Under the pieces are notes generated by a model. The model did no database searches and had not been told where the DNA came from. It was given only the letters and a program-made list of their open reading frames with translations. From assembly GCA_022561145.1 (NCBI GenBank), contig JADFRS010000013.1, positions 5,846-41,225 on the forward strand: a DNA stretch of 35,380 nt, written 5' to 3'. The number at the start of each line of letters is the position of its first letter. The stretch's first letter is position 1. Below, piece by piece: positions 24,857 through 33,074 of this stretch. A program made the position numbers and the translations under genes. The DNA comes from Gemmatimonadota bacterium (GTDB lineage Bacteria > Gemmatimonadota > Gemmatimonadetes > Longimicrobiales > Gaopeijiaceae).

Positions 24857-26110
24857 CTAGGGCGCGGTGACCTCCGAGCGCAGGGCGCCCACGAACACGG
24901 CTTGCTTTCCTGAAGGAAGCACCCACTCACGAGCTCCGAGGCGCGCGGCCGTCACATCGGTCCCTTCCAGCGCAACCAGGCGGATCCCTCCTGGTCCGGC
25001 CAGCTGAACGGTCGGAACGAAGGCCGTAGCCCCGAGAAGCAATACCACAAGCGCCAGGACTCGGGCTCGCCCCGCACGCGGCCGCTCCGCTGCGGGCGTG
25101 AGGATCCGCCGAACCCTCCTGCCCAGCGGCGTCCCGGGGTCACGAACCACGGAGAGTACATGTGTCGGAGGGGGAGACGTGAGCCACTCGGAAATTCGCG
25201 TGAGCGACCGCGCCAGCGCGATCGGCTCTCCAGTCTGCCGAACCGCCCAGTCATCGCAAAGGAACTCGGCCTCGGCCTCCATCTCCCGAATCGCCAGCCG
25301 GTTGAGCGGCTGTATGAAAAAAAAATCCGCGAGTAGGCGCGAGCCAATCGTCCATAGCGGATCCCGTCGCGTCATGTGCCCCAACTCGTGGGCGAGCACC
25401 ACGCGAAGCTCCGACCGCGTCAGACCACACTCGGCTCGAAGGGGCAGACAGATCTCTCTGGGCCCCACGACCGCCGGGCTCTCCAGCGCCGGAGACGCGG
25501 TGAGGCGCACTCTACCCCTGAGGCCCGAGGAAACGATGAGCTCATCGAGAATCTCACGCGCCTCACCCGAGTCGATGTCCACCTTTCCAGCCAGGGCGGC
25601 GCGCAGGCCGATCCTCGTTCGGGCGAGACGGAAAACCATGAGAACCGCACCTAGGCCCCAAACAGCCAGCAGGGTGAGGCGCCAGTCGAAGGCTCGGCCC
25701 TCGATGCCGGACGGCCCCGCCAACAAGGCGGCCAGCTCATCATCTGACACCCCGGCCAGGCGTCGGCGAACGACGACATCGAAAGCCCCGACCACGTCGA
25801 CCGGCCGGCTGGAAAGTCCCCTCTGCTCAACGCTGCGATACGCCCATATAGCGCGTGCTTCGGTGTAGGACGGCCCCCGTGCCTCCACCACCATCTGCAC
25901 CGACGCGGTCAGTACGCCCGCCACCAGGGCCGTCTTCCAAAGCGCTTCACGTCCCTCCGGTCCGCCCACGATCCCGAGGCGTACCGCCAACCAAGCGCCT
26001 CCGATCAGCACAGTACTGTGGATGACGTATGTGAGAAGCCACCCGACCGCTGGGGTAAGAATCCCGAACGTTGGGGTCAGCATCCCGAACGTTGAGAGGT
26101 CAGCTCCCAC
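24857..26110 (-). CDS. BlaR1/MecR1-like M56 membrane metallopeptidase
   Basis: Up to 417 residues from GTG 26110, which overlaps the blaI stop by 11 bases; the first segment could also begin at an internal ATG near 26083. N-terminal helices (VGWLLTYVIHSTVLIGGAWLAV, WKTALVAGVLTASVQMVV, WRLTLLAVWGLGAVLMVF) precede the peptidase domain, with the zinc motif HELGH at 241-245 (VVLAHELGHMTRRD) and a further ligand probably Glu in REMEAEAEFLCDDWAV. A last helix near residue 350 (VLALVVLLLGATAFVP) is followed by only about 55 periplasmic residues. There is no penicillin-binding sensor domain, so what it senses is unknown. It is expected to inactivate the BlaI-type repressor encoded just before it. Confidence 0.9.
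   Translation of the reverse strand: MGADLSTFGMLTPTFGILTPAVGWLLTYVIHSTVLIGGAWLAVRLGIVGGPEGREALWKTALVAGVLTASVQMVVEARGPSYTEARAIWAYRSVEQRGLSSRPVDVVGAFDVVVRRRLAGVSDDELAALLAGPSGIEGRAFDWRLTLLAVWGLGAVLMVFRLARTRIGLRAALAGKVDIDSGEAREILDELIVSSGLRGRVRLTASPALESPAVVGPREICLPLRAECGLTRSELRVVLAHELGHMTRRDPLWTIGSRLLADFFFIQPLNRLAIREMEAEAEFLCDDWAVRQTGEPIALARSLTRISEWLTSPPPTHVLSVVRDPGTPLGRRVRRILTPAAERPRAGRARVLALVVLLLGATAFVPTVQLAGPGGIRLVALEGTDVTAARLGAREWVLPSGKQAVFVGALRSEVTAP
26052..26093. repeat. Two tandem 21-bp repeats in the M56 gene start
   Basis: Copies at 26052-26072 and 26073-26093 agree at 19 of 21 bases and encode TFGILTP and TFGMLTP in the N-terminal segment of the M56 protein. Being a multiple of three, the duplication keeps the frame. 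It looks like a recent slippage product. Confidence 0.85.
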
Positions 26111-26483
26111 TGCGGTCAGCCTCGTCGATCATGTCCACCAGGCGCTCCAATTCGTCGCGGTCCACCTCGTGTGCTCGGACCAAGTGGCGTACCAGTGCCG
26201 AGGGGTCGCCCTCGAAGAGGCTCGCAGTCAGTTCGCGCACCTTGGAGTGGCGCACCTCCTTCTCGGTCACGAGCGCCCGATAAACGTACTGACGCCCCTC
26301 CTTCCGGTGAGACAACACACCCCTCTTCTCGAGCCTCGAGAGCAAAGTCGCAACGGTAGTGAGAGCGAGACCCCGGACTTCCGCCATGGCGGCGTGGACC
26401 TCCTGGGTGGTAGCCTCTCCGTACTCCCAGACTATGTGAAGAATGGCGAGCTGGAGCTCGGTCAGAGCATGGGTATCCGTCAA
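26100..26483 (-). CDS. BlaI/MecI/CopY-family transcriptional repressor
   Basis: A 127-residue winged-helix repressor. TTG 26483 is the best start, with GGGGAGAGG a few bases before it. LTELQLAILHIVWEYGEATTQEVHAAM and LALTTVATLLSRLEKRGVLSHRKEGRQYVYRALV form the DNA-binding domain. The helical tail (LVRHLVRAHEVDRDELERLVDMIDEAD) is the dimerisation and cleavage region. Such repressors are cut after signalling through an M56 partner, here the next gene in the operon. A BlaI-type operator overlaps the region just upstream, indicating autoregulation. Confidence 0.93.
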   Translation of the reverse strand: MTDTHALTELQLAILHIVWEYGEATTQEVHAAMAEVRGLALTTVATLLSRLEKRGVLSHRKEGRQYVYRALVTEKEVRHSKVRELTASLFEGDPSALVRHLVRAHEVDRDELERLVDMIDEADRSGS

Positions 26484-26505
26484 CGGCCTCTCCCCGTGGA
26501 GGAGT

Positions 26506-26521
26506 TACTACGACTGTATGA
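26506..26521. promoter_or_regulatory. Candidate BlaI-type operator
   Basis: TACTACGACTGTATGA contains half-sites TACG and TGTA two bases apart and agrees at 11 of 16 positions with the staphylococcal bla/mec operator as I recall it (TACTACATATGTAGTA). It lies 22 bases upstream of the blaI start, in the divergent region shared with the secreted propeller gene at 26649, so it may control both. Confidence 0.5.
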
Positions 26522-26648
26522 CGCGCGACCGCCGCCGCGGGGTTGCCCAAGGGCAGGAGCAATCCCTGGTCCGGATCATGCAGTATTCGCCATCTGGTCC
26601 CCGCAGCGTACTTTATGCGGGATCTTCATCGGTAGCGACGAGAATAGG

Positions 26649-27602
26649 ATGAGCCTAGTGGCTTCCAAGACAGCTTCGATTCCTTCTCGGTGCATGCGGA
26701 GAGCCGGACTCGCCGGGTGGATGGCCTGCGTAGCGGTTCCAGTGATCATGGCCCCCACCGCGGCCCAGGCACCCCCGGGCACAGACATCCTAATTGCAGA
26801 CCTCGGCACGTTCAACGGCGTCTACTACCTCGTCGGAGATCCCAAGAACGTCACGAAAAGGCCCGAGGCCTACGACAATCAACCGTTCTTCACGCCGGAC
26901 AGCCGCTCGATCCTATTCACGGCAAGCTACGAAGACGGTAACGACGGACAGACGGAGATCCACAGGTACTACCTCAGCGCAAACCGCATCGCCCGCATCA
27001 CGCGCACCGGCGAGAGCGAGTACTCGCCCACTCCGGTACCCGGCGATAGGGCCTTCTCCGCCATTCGCGTCGAAGCCGATTCGACTCAGCGACTCTGGCG
27101 CTTCACGATGGAGGGCATGGACCCGGAGGTCCTTTTGCCGAACGTCGCCCCCGTGGGGTATCACGCGTGGGCTGACCCGAACACACTGTTGCTGTTCGTT
27201 CTTGGCGAGCCATCCACTCTGCGTTTGGCCGACCTGCGCACGGAGCGTGTCGAGATCGTGGCCGAGAACGTGGGCCGTTCCATCCACAAGATTCCGACCA
27301 GGAATGCGTTCAGTTTCACGCAGCGTGTCTCGGACGACGAGACCTGGATCACAGAACTGGATCCGAACACCAAGAAGACGACCCCACTCGTCAGGACCCG
27401 TTCGGGGGGTGACTTCCACGCCTGGACGCCGGACGGTACGGTGCTCATGGCGGACGGTGGAAGCATCTACCAATGGAATCCCGACCTGGCAGCGGGCTGG
27501 CAACTCATCGCCGACCTCCGGGGCATGGGCCTAGAGTTCTCAAGACTGGCCGTGAGCCCGGACGGAACGAAGATCGCGGTGGTCGGTCGGGCCACAAACT
27601 AG
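26649..27602 (+). CDS. Secreted TolB-like beta-propeller protein
   Basis: 317 residues from ATG 26649; ATG 26694 would start nearer the signal peptide (MRRAGLAGWMACVAVPVIMA, cut after AAQA). A longer open frame runs upstream to 26022, but it crosses the oppositely oriented blaI gene and is not coding. Four to five blade repeats of the PD40 type are seen: QPFFTPDSRSILFTASYEDG, EYSPTPVPGDRAFSAIRVE, FHAWTPDGTVLMADGGSIYQW and RLAVSPDGTKIAVVGRATN. Proteins like this are periplasmic or secreted, and no catalytic peptidase or hydrolase part is attached. It is divergent from the BlaI/M56 pair and could be its target. Confidence 0.78.
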   Translation: MSLVASKTASIPSRCMRRAGLAGWMACVAVPVIMAPTAAQAPPGTDILIADLGTFNGVYYLVGDPKNVTKRPEAYDNQPFFTPDSRSILFTASYEDGNDGQTEIHRYYLSANRIARITRTGESEYSPTPVPGDRAFSAIRVEADSTQRLWRFTMEGMDPEVLLPNVAPVGYHAWADPNTLLLFVLGEPSTLRLADLRTERVEIVAENVGRSIHKIPTRNAFSFTQRVSDDETWITELDPNTKKTTPLVRTRSGGDFHAWTPDGTVLMADGGSIYQWNPDLAAGWQLIADLRGMGLEFSRLAVSPDGTKIAVVGRATN

Positions 27603-27882
27603 ACGTCTAACCGGTCATACGGCCACTTTGCGGCGACCGCCACCCTTTTGCACCCCCTCAGGAGCCGTGTGGTTGAGCCAGAATGATAGGCTGCTGATTT
27701 CGTGTTGGTTTCGTGACGCGAATCTGACCCTCGGCTGATACCCACTCCTTAGACTGGCTGCCAGAGCTTGCAGTGAGTCGGTTGAGCGGCCGTATCCGCC
27801 CCCGATGGAGCTCTCCGGTGAGGAGCCCCCGGAATGAAGGAGGCTCGAAGGCGAGGCGAGAGCCCGGTACGAGGAGGTCGTC
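27603..27882 (+). other. Leader region of the 43-residue membrane protein
   Basis: 280 bases without a credible gene. The last 80 bases before the ATG at 27883 are purine-rich and can fold (GGAGCTCTCC..GGTGAGGAGC and GGCTCG..CGAGAGCC pairings), ending in a clear GAGGAGG ribosome-binding site. I could not match it to any riboswitch class known to me, and no strong -35/-10 pair was found. Confidence 0.4.
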
Positions 27883-28014
27883 ATGGAGAATTACAAGAAC
27901 ATCAGGTCGAACACGATCACTCTGGTGAAGCTCATGCTGATCGTGATCTTCTACGTTGGAACCGTAGCGCTCCTTCTGAGTGAGGTGGCCACCGCCACCA
28001 TGGGGCGCGCGTAA
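27883..28014 (+). CDS. 43-residue single-pass membrane protein
   Basis: ATG 27883 lies seven bases after GAGGAGG and opens a 43-codon frame. A short polar, basic head (MENYKNIRSNTITLVK) is followed by a strongly hydrophobic helix (LMLIVIFYVGTVALLLSEVATA, about 17-38) and MGRA at the end. The transcript has its own strong terminator about 75 bases later. The strong ribosome-binding site, real transmembrane helix and terminator make this a convincing small gene despite its size. I know no family for it. Topology is probably N-in, since the positive residues precede the helix. Confidence 0.7.
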   Translation: MENYKNIRSNTITLVKLMLIVIFYVGTVALLLSEVATATMGRA

Positions 28015-28029
28015 CCGAGGTTCAGCCTG

Positions 28030-28056
28030 CGGGGGCGGCTCGGATCACCGCCCCCG
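28030..28056 (+). terminator. GC-rich hairpin after the small membrane protein gene
   Basis: CGGGGGCGG pairs perfectly with CCGCCCCCG across a nine-base loop, 15 bases after the stop. No T-run follows, so it may protect the mRNA end or assist the stronger terminator just downstream. Confidence 0.5.
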
Positions 28057-28088
28057 TTCGCGGCTGATCGTCGATTCCGCCGAAAATG

Positions 28089-28120
28089 GGGGTGCCCATC
28101 ATGGGCACCCCTTTCTTTTT
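28089..28120 (+). terminator. Strong rho-independent terminator
   Basis: GGGGTGCCCA (28089-28098) pairs perfectly with TGGGCACCCC (28102-28111) around a three-base loop, followed by TTTCTTTTT. It ends the short transcript of the 43-residue protein and insulates the ADOP permease gene starting 72 bases further on. Confidence 0.92.
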
Positions 28121-28191
28121 CTCCGAGAACCTCGATCCACAGAAGGCATGACCTTTCCCGTGACCTGGATGTATGAGAACGATCTAGAATC

Positions 28192-30600
28192 ATGGAAACG
28201 CTACTTCACGACGTTCGGTTCGCCTTGCGGGGCTTGGTGCGCAACCCGGGGTTCACCTCGGTTGCCGTCGCGTCGCTCGCCCTCGGAATTGGTGTCAACA
28301 GCGCCATGTTCGGCAGCGTGTACCAAGTGCTCATGCGCCCGTTGCCATTCTCCCATCCCTCACAGTTGGTCGAGATTCGGCTTGAACCCGAGCGTGCCGC
28401 CTCCAAGGCGACTCTGGCACGGCTGTGGACCAGGCTCGACCGGGTCGACGACGTGGCCGGGTGGGCGGGCTGGGCATTCACTCTGACCGGGACCGCCCAA
28501 GCCGAGCGCCTCTCCGGCGTGCGCGTCACGGCGAATCTGTTCACCGTCCTGGGCGTCGAGGCCGAGTACGGACGTACCGTCATGTTCGAGGATGGGGAGC
28601 CCGGGGCCGAGCGCGTCGTCACGCTCAGCCACGGTCTCTGGACACGTCTCTACGGTTCGGATCCGGACGCGGTCGGTCGCAGCATTACGCTGGACGGCGT
28701 GCAACACATCATCGTGGGTGTCATGCCGGAGGCCTTCGCTTTCCCCTCGATCAAGGCGGCGATCTGGGTGCCCGACCCGCTCGACACAGCGGACGACGCC
28801 GACTTCGATGCGCCCTATTTGCAACTCGTCGCCCGACTGGCGAGCGGTGCAACGGGGGCGCAAGCCCTCGTGGAGCTCAAGCGGGTGAGCGTGGAACTTC
28901 GGAGCGCATTCACCGGCTACTCACCGAGCTTCGGGAACAGGGCCACGGTCCGGCCCATCCGTGAAGCGCTGGTCGGCGAGACGCGCACGGCGCTGCTCGT
29001 GCTCTTCGGTGCCGTGGGCTTCGTCCTGCTCATCGTGTGCGCAAACGTCGCGAATCTGCTGCTCAGCCGGGCTGCCGTCCGCCGCAAGGAAATCGCTGTG
29101 CGCACGGCGCTCGGAGCGCCCCGGGGACGGGTCGTCCGGCAGTTGCTCACCGAGAGCGTGTGCCTCGCATCGGTCGGCGGCGGACTGGGTCTCCTGCTCG
29201 CCTTCTGGGGCACCGAACTCCTCGGCTCTGCCCTACCGGCGGATCTTCCCGGCATTCAGGATATCGGTGTCGGGCGTGAGGTGCTCGTCTTTACGCTGGT
29301 CGTATCGGTGCTGGCGGGTATCGTCTTCGGGCTGGCCCCGGCCCTTCAGTCGTCGGACGTGGTCGTTCGCGAGACGATGGGAATCAAACGAAAGGGCACC
29401 GGCTCGGAGAGCGGTGGAGCCAAGAACGTCCTGAGCATCATTCTGATCGCCGAGGTCGCGTTGGCGCTGATTCTGGTGACCGGCGCCGGGCTCATGGTCC
29501 AGAACTTCTGGCGCCTGAGTTGCATCGACCCCGGCTTCGACGCGACCGGAGTCCTCACCATGCGGCTTTCTCCGGCGGAGGCCCAATACGCGAGCCCTCG
29601 CGAGCTCAGCGAGTATTGGGATCGCATCCTGCGCGATGTGCGACTCACACGCGGGGTGGCGTTGGCGGCCGCAGTGGAGGTGCTGCCCCTCGAGGAAGCG
29701 CGGAGGGCCGTGGGCGGCCTCGAGATCGAACGGGGCCCTCCCCTCGAATCCGCGGCTTCGCCGGTGGAGTGGCACATAGTGACACCAGACTACTTCGAGG
29801 TGCTCGCGATCCCAGTAGGAACCGGGCGAGTGTTCACCGAGCGAGATGGGTCGAGCACCGAACGAGTGGCCGTGGTCAGCCGCAGCTTCGCCCGGCGTTT
29901 TTTCCAGGAGGAGGAGCCACTCGGCCGGCACATTCGGTCGAATTCAGACCCGATCGGAGCTTGGAGCACGATCGTCGGCGTCGTGGGCGACACTCATGAC
30001 CAATCTGCCGATGGCGAGCGTCACGACCGGGTCTACCGGCCCCTCACTCAGAACCCGGTGGCGAGCATGGCTCTCACCCTACGCACGATGGGCGATCCTC
30101 ATCTGCTCACGGCGAGACTCCGGGAGGTGATTCGGGCGGTGGATTCCGAAGTGCCGATCTCGTCCGTGCGAACCTTGGAGGAGTTGCTGGAGGACTCCGT
30201 GTCGCAACCACGGCTGCTTGCCCAGCTCCTCGCGGTCTTCGGGGCGCTGGCCGTGCTTCTTGGTGCAATTGGGATCTATGGAGTGACGTCGTTTGCCGTC
30301 AGCCACCGTCGTGCCGAAATCAGCGTTCGGCTCGCGGTCGGCGCGGAGACGGGCTCGGTTCTTTGGCAGGTCATGAGGGAGTCCCTCGAGTTGGTCGGCA
30401 TTGGCTTGCTCTTGGGCGTTGGCGGTGCCATCGCGCTGACACGCATTCTGGCTAGTCGGCTCTACCAACTCGACCCGACGAGCCCCCTGGCCCTCGGCGC
30501 TGTCGCCGTGGTCCTCTGTGTGGTCGGCGCGCTGGCCGCATACTTCCCCAGCCGGCGAGCGAGCCGCTCTGATCCGGCCGACGTGTTGCGCGGTGACTAG
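28192..30600 (+). CDS. ADOP-type ABC permease (MacB/FtsX-like), intact
   Basis: An 802-residue permease with the full duplicated plan: N-terminal DVRFALRGLVRNPGFTSVAVASLALGIGVNSAMF (first helix), a periplasmic MacB core (about 50-245), a first FtsX domain (TALLVLFGAVGFVLLIVCANVANLLLSR, then helices to about 400), a middle helix (ILIAEVALALILVTGAGLMV), a second periplasmic core and a second FtsX domain ending RRASRSDPADVLRGD. The N-terminal PadR-linked prefix domain is absent, so it is the short ADOP form, and no PadR or ATPase gene is adjacent. MacB-type relatives couple cytoplasmic ATP hydrolysis to export or lipoprotein/envelope work; the cargo here is unknown. The ATG has no clear Shine-Dalgarno. 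Confidence 0.93.
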   Translation: METLLHDVRFALRGLVRNPGFTSVAVASLALGIGVNSAMFGSVYQVLMRPLPFSHPSQLVEIRLEPERAASKATLARLWTRLDRVDDVAGWAGWAFTLTGTAQAERLSGVRVTANLFTVLGVEAEYGRTVMFEDGEPGAERVVTLSHGLWTRLYGSDPDAVGRSITLDGVQHIIVGVMPEAFAFPSIKAAIWVPDPLDTADDADFDAPYLQLVARLASGATGAQALVELKRVSVELRSAFTGYSPSFGNRATVRPIREALVGETRTALLVLFGAVGFVLLIVCANVANLLLSRAAVRRKEIAVRTALGAPRGRVVRQLLTESVCLASVGGGLGLLLAFWGTELLGSALPADLPGIQDIGVGREVLVFTLVVSVLAGIVFGLAPALQSSDVVVRETMGIKRKGTGSESGGAKNVLSIILIAEVALALILVTGAGLMVQNFWRLSCIDPGFDATGVLTMRLSPAEAQYASPRELSEYWDRILRDVRLTRGVALAAAVEVLPLEEARRAVGGLEIERGPPLESAASPVEWHIVTPDYFEVLAIPVGTGRVFTERDGSSTERVAVVSRSFARRFFQEEEPLGRHIRSNSDPIGAWSTIVGVVGDTHDQSADGERHDRVYRPLTQNPVASMALTLRTMGDPHLLTARLREVIRAVDSEVPISSVRTLEELLEDSVSQPRLLAQLLAVFGALAVLLGAIGIYGVTSFAVSHRRAEISVRLAVGAETGSVLWQVMRESLELVGIGLLLGVGGAIALTRILASRLYQLDPTSPLALGAVAVVLCVVGALAAYFPSRRASRSDPADVLRGD

Positions 30601-30618
30601 CTTTGTGGACCGCGTTGC

Positions 30619-31014
30619 TCAGAGGCACTTTCGGAGAAAGGGCTCGTCACCCCTCCGAAGCTGGCGCGGACCGATCGGCTCAGAGCCTTCGAGCAGCACG
30701 AAGAGCGTCATGCGATCCCCGTCGACCGTTCCCTGGTAGCGCGCCCGAATCGGCTCACGTCCCTCGATCGGGAGGGGTCCTCCCTCGTGAAAATAGACTC
30801 CCTCCGAACTGAAGCTCCCCCGACCGTCCACCACGAGGGTTGCATCCACCTCCCCGTGCGCACAGTCGAACTCGAACGTGGTAAGATCCGCCGACACCAC
30901 GACAGATGCCCCCTCCCCACCCCAACTGCCGAGGGGATCGGGCGCGACGGGGTCTGAACACGCCAGGAGGACACAACTCGAGGCGAGGGCCATCGCGTCC
31001 CTGAGTCCAGCCAC
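30619..31014 (-). CDS. Small secreted lipoprotein of unknown function
   Basis: Up to 131 residues (GTG 31014; ATG 30993 also possible). The N-terminus MALASSCVLLACSDPVAPD is a lipoprotein signal with lipobox LLAC, the cysteine being followed by SDP. The mature part has beta-strand character: GASVVVSADLTTFEFDC, GEVDATLVVDGRGSFSSEGVYF, RYQGTVDGDRMTLFVLLEG. The cysteines in FDCAHG and near the end (RKCL) could form a disulfide. No family is recognised. It converges on the permease gene with 18 bases between stops. Confidence 0.78.
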   Translation of the reverse strand: MAGLRDAMALASSCVLLACSDPVAPDPLGSWGGEGASVVVSADLTTFEFDCAHGEVDATLVVDGRGSFSSEGVYFHEGGPLPIEGREPIRARYQGTVDGDRMTLFVLLEGSEPIGPRQLRRGDEPFLRKCL

Positions 31015-31199
31015 GTTTTCCCATCCGGTCCGAGTGTCCTGAGCATTGAACGATCATGAGCCCTACTACGTGACAGCTCCATGCCCGAGAAAGGTGTTAT
31101 ACGCCTTGTGTACCCCCCACCGGGCACGGAGGTTGTGCCATCCGGCGCTTTGCTCGATCAGCCTCGCCGAGAATGCGCTCAGACCCGAGAGGACGCTTC

Positions 31200-31526
31200 A
31201 TGATCAGCCGCGTTTGGCATGGATGGACCACGCCCGAGAACGCCGACACTTACGAGAGCCTGCTACGCTCCGAGATCCTGCCCGGGATCGCGGTGAAGAA
31301 CATCCCGGGCTACCGGGGCGCGCACTTGTTCCGGCGGGCCCTCGAGACAGAGGTGGAATTCATCACGGTCATGTGGTTCGACTCGATCGAGAACGTGCGC
31401 GCGTTCGTGGGAGAGGACTACGAAATCGCGTACGTGCCGCCCGCCGCCCGCGAGGTGCTGGCCCGCTTCGACGCGCGGTCGCAGCATTATGATGTTCTCT
31501 TGGAGCCTGTGACGGAGGGCGGATAG
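31200..31526 (+). CDS. ABM-fold (antibiotic biosynthesis monooxygenase-like) protein
   Basis: A 108-residue protein from ATG 31200, with GAGAGGA just before it. MISRVWHGWTTPENADTYESLLRSEILPGI, GYRGAHLFRRALETEVEFITVMWFDSIENVRAFVGEDYE and VPPAAREVLARFDARSQHYDVL follow the ferredoxin-like dimeric alpha-beta barrel pattern. These small proteins act as cofactor-free monooxygenases, haem-degrading enzymes or sensors; function cannot be told. A longer frame from 31173 adds nine residues without support. Confidence 0.78.
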   Translation: MISRVWHGWTTPENADTYESLLRSEILPGIAVKNIPGYRGAHLFRRALETEVEFITVMWFDSIENVRAFVGEDYEIAYVPPAAREVLARFDARSQHYDVLLEPVTEGG

Positions 31527-31607
31527 TCCCAACGTGGGCAGGGCCCGTGGGCTGTTTGAAGGCGTTGCCGATTCCTACAAGCGACCCGACGATGCGGGAC
31601 GGCTTCC

Positions 31608-31949
31608 ATGGGCGATGACCATGGCCTCCTCGCGATGCTCGTGCACGAGCAGTTCCACTGGCTGGAGGAAGACCGTTCGGAGGCCATAGACGCGGCGATG
31701 GCCGAGTTTGGCACGATGTTTCCGGATGCGCCGTCCGGTGGCCCTCAGGGCGCGCGCGACCAAAGCAGCACATACCTGCACCTGGTCGTGTGCGACCTGG
31801 AGTATCAGGCGATGACGCTATTGGTCGGCCGCGAACGTGCGCGTGAGATCATGAGCGGTCAGACCCACTACATGTGGATCTACGACCAGGTGCTCAACAA
31901 CCCGGCGATCAGGCAGGTCAACGAACGCCACGGGTTCGTGGTGGACTGA
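31608..31949 (+). CDS. HExxH-containing protein, probably 5'-truncated
   Basis: A 113-residue frame beginning almost directly with LLAMLVHEQFHWLEED, where HEQFH fits the HExxH zinc motif, and continuing with QSSTYLHLVVCDLEYQAMTLLVGRERAREIMSGQTHYMWIYDQVLNNPAIRQVNERHG. A metalloenzyme starting this close to its metal motif is unusual. Upstream in the same frame there is a stop (31557-31559) and no leader with family features, so the N-terminal part may have been lost or shifted out of frame. The role is unknown. No Shine-Dalgarno was found before the ATG. Confidence 0.6.
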   Translation: MGDDHGLLAMLVHEQFHWLEEDRSEAIDAAMAEFGTMFPDAPSGGPQGARDQSSTYLHLVVCDLEYQAMTLLVGRERAREIMSGQTHYMWIYDQVLNNPAIRQVNERHGFVVD

Positions 31950-31979
31950 GGCGCTGAGCCGAGGCGGCCGTCCCGCCCG

Positions 31980-32945
31980 TCAGCGCTGTCGAGCACGCCA
32001 CCGCTCCACCGCGGGATGCAGAGGAATGGGGGCGTCGTCCAAACCACTCAGGTCGATCTGCCCGGCCATCGGATGGACTCGCTCAAGCTCGTTCAGCTCA
32101 TCCCGAAAGATGTCCAGGAGGTGGAACACGACCTCATCGTCCAGGTCTGCCCGTGCGACCACCCAGTTCATGAGCGACAGCGTCGGGAGCGGTCGATCCA
32201 CTCCTGGATACGCACCCGCCGGGATCTCGCCCATGGCGTAGTAGGGGTGCTCCACCCGCAACGAGTGCACCGAAGCCGAATCCAGCGCCACGAGCCGAAT
32301 TCCACCGGTGGTGGTCGCGTCGAGCACCGAAGAAGCCGGGTATCCGACCGAGATCAGCGCTGCGTCGATGGCTCGGTCCTTCAAGGCCATGGCCAACTCG
32401 GCAAACGAAAGAAAGCGCTCGTCCACATCGTCGTAGGTTATCCCCGCCGATGCGAGGATCTGGCGTGCCATCTGCTCGGTACCGCTCCCTGGTGGACCCA
32501 CGGCCACGCGCTTGCCGCGAAGGTCAGCCAGGCGCTCGATGCCGGACCTGGGCGTGACCATCAGGTGGCTGAGGTTGGGATAGAGCGGCGCCAAGATCCT
32601 GAGATCCTCGAACGCCTCCGGAAAGGTCTCACCACCGTGGTAGGCCTCCCAGATGGTCACAGGCAGAGCGAACGCGAGGTCCATTTGGCCGTTCTTTAGC
32701 CGATTGATGTTCTCGACCGACCCGCCCGTAACCTCGGCCGTGTATTGACGGAGTGGGTCTCGCGCGGAGAGTCTGCTCGCGAGCGCACCGCCGATGGGAT
32801 AGTAGATGCCCCCCGTACCGGCTGTGCCGAGGCTGAGGAACTCGACCCTCCCGGCGCCATCGCCGGCGCAGGCGCTCGCCAGCAAGGCCGCAGCCACCGT
32901 ACCCACCAGCAGTGCCTTTCGTCTGATCGAACGCGCCATATGCAT
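31980..32945 (-). CDS. TAXI-family TRAP-type solute-binding lipoprotein
   Basis: A 321-residue exported binding protein. The signal RRKALLVGTVAAALLASACAGDG ends in a lipobox (ASAC). The mature domain starts with FLSLGTAGTGGIYYPIGGALASRL, the TAXI hallmark block, then YTAEVTGGSVENINRLKNGQMDLAFA, LADLRGKRVAVGPPGSGTEQMARQIL and DAALISVGYPASSVLDA. TAXI proteins deliver organic acids or similar solutes to a fused DctQM-type membrane permease. No such permease gene is in this window, so the partner must be outside or unlinked. ATG 32945 or 32939 may start it. Confidence 0.93.
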   Translation of the reverse strand: MHMARSIRRKALLVGTVAAALLASACAGDGAGRVEFLSLGTAGTGGIYYPIGGALASRLSARDPLRQYTAEVTGGSVENINRLKNGQMDLAFALPVTIWEAYHGGETFPEAFEDLRILAPLYPNLSHLMVTPRSGIERLADLRGKRVAVGPPGSGTEQMARQILASAGITYDDVDERFLSFAELAMALKDRAIDAALISVGYPASSVLDATTTGGIRLVALDSASVHSLRVEHPYYAMGEIPAGAYPGVDRPLPTLSLMNWVVARADLDDEVVFHLLDIFRDELNELERVHPMAGQIDLSGLDDAPIPLHPAVERWRARQR

Positions 32946-33074
32946 CCCGCTCTCGTGGTCGAAGAACCTGGCCGCACAAGAGAAGCCGCTCGCGCCGCTG
33001 TGTACAGGGCGGTGCCTTGTCCGACGCCGGTGTCGCGGGCACCTTCAGCCCGTCCCACAACACCGGAGTCGCAT

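Noticed and set aside
26022-26648. A 209-codon upstream extension of the propeller gene
   Set aside because: It runs antisense through blaI and the start of the M56 gene, has no family features, and a signal peptide begins well inside the frame.
32745-33074. Longer start for the plug-like protein
   Set aside because: It overlaps the divergent TAXI gene, and a signal peptide starts only after 33075.
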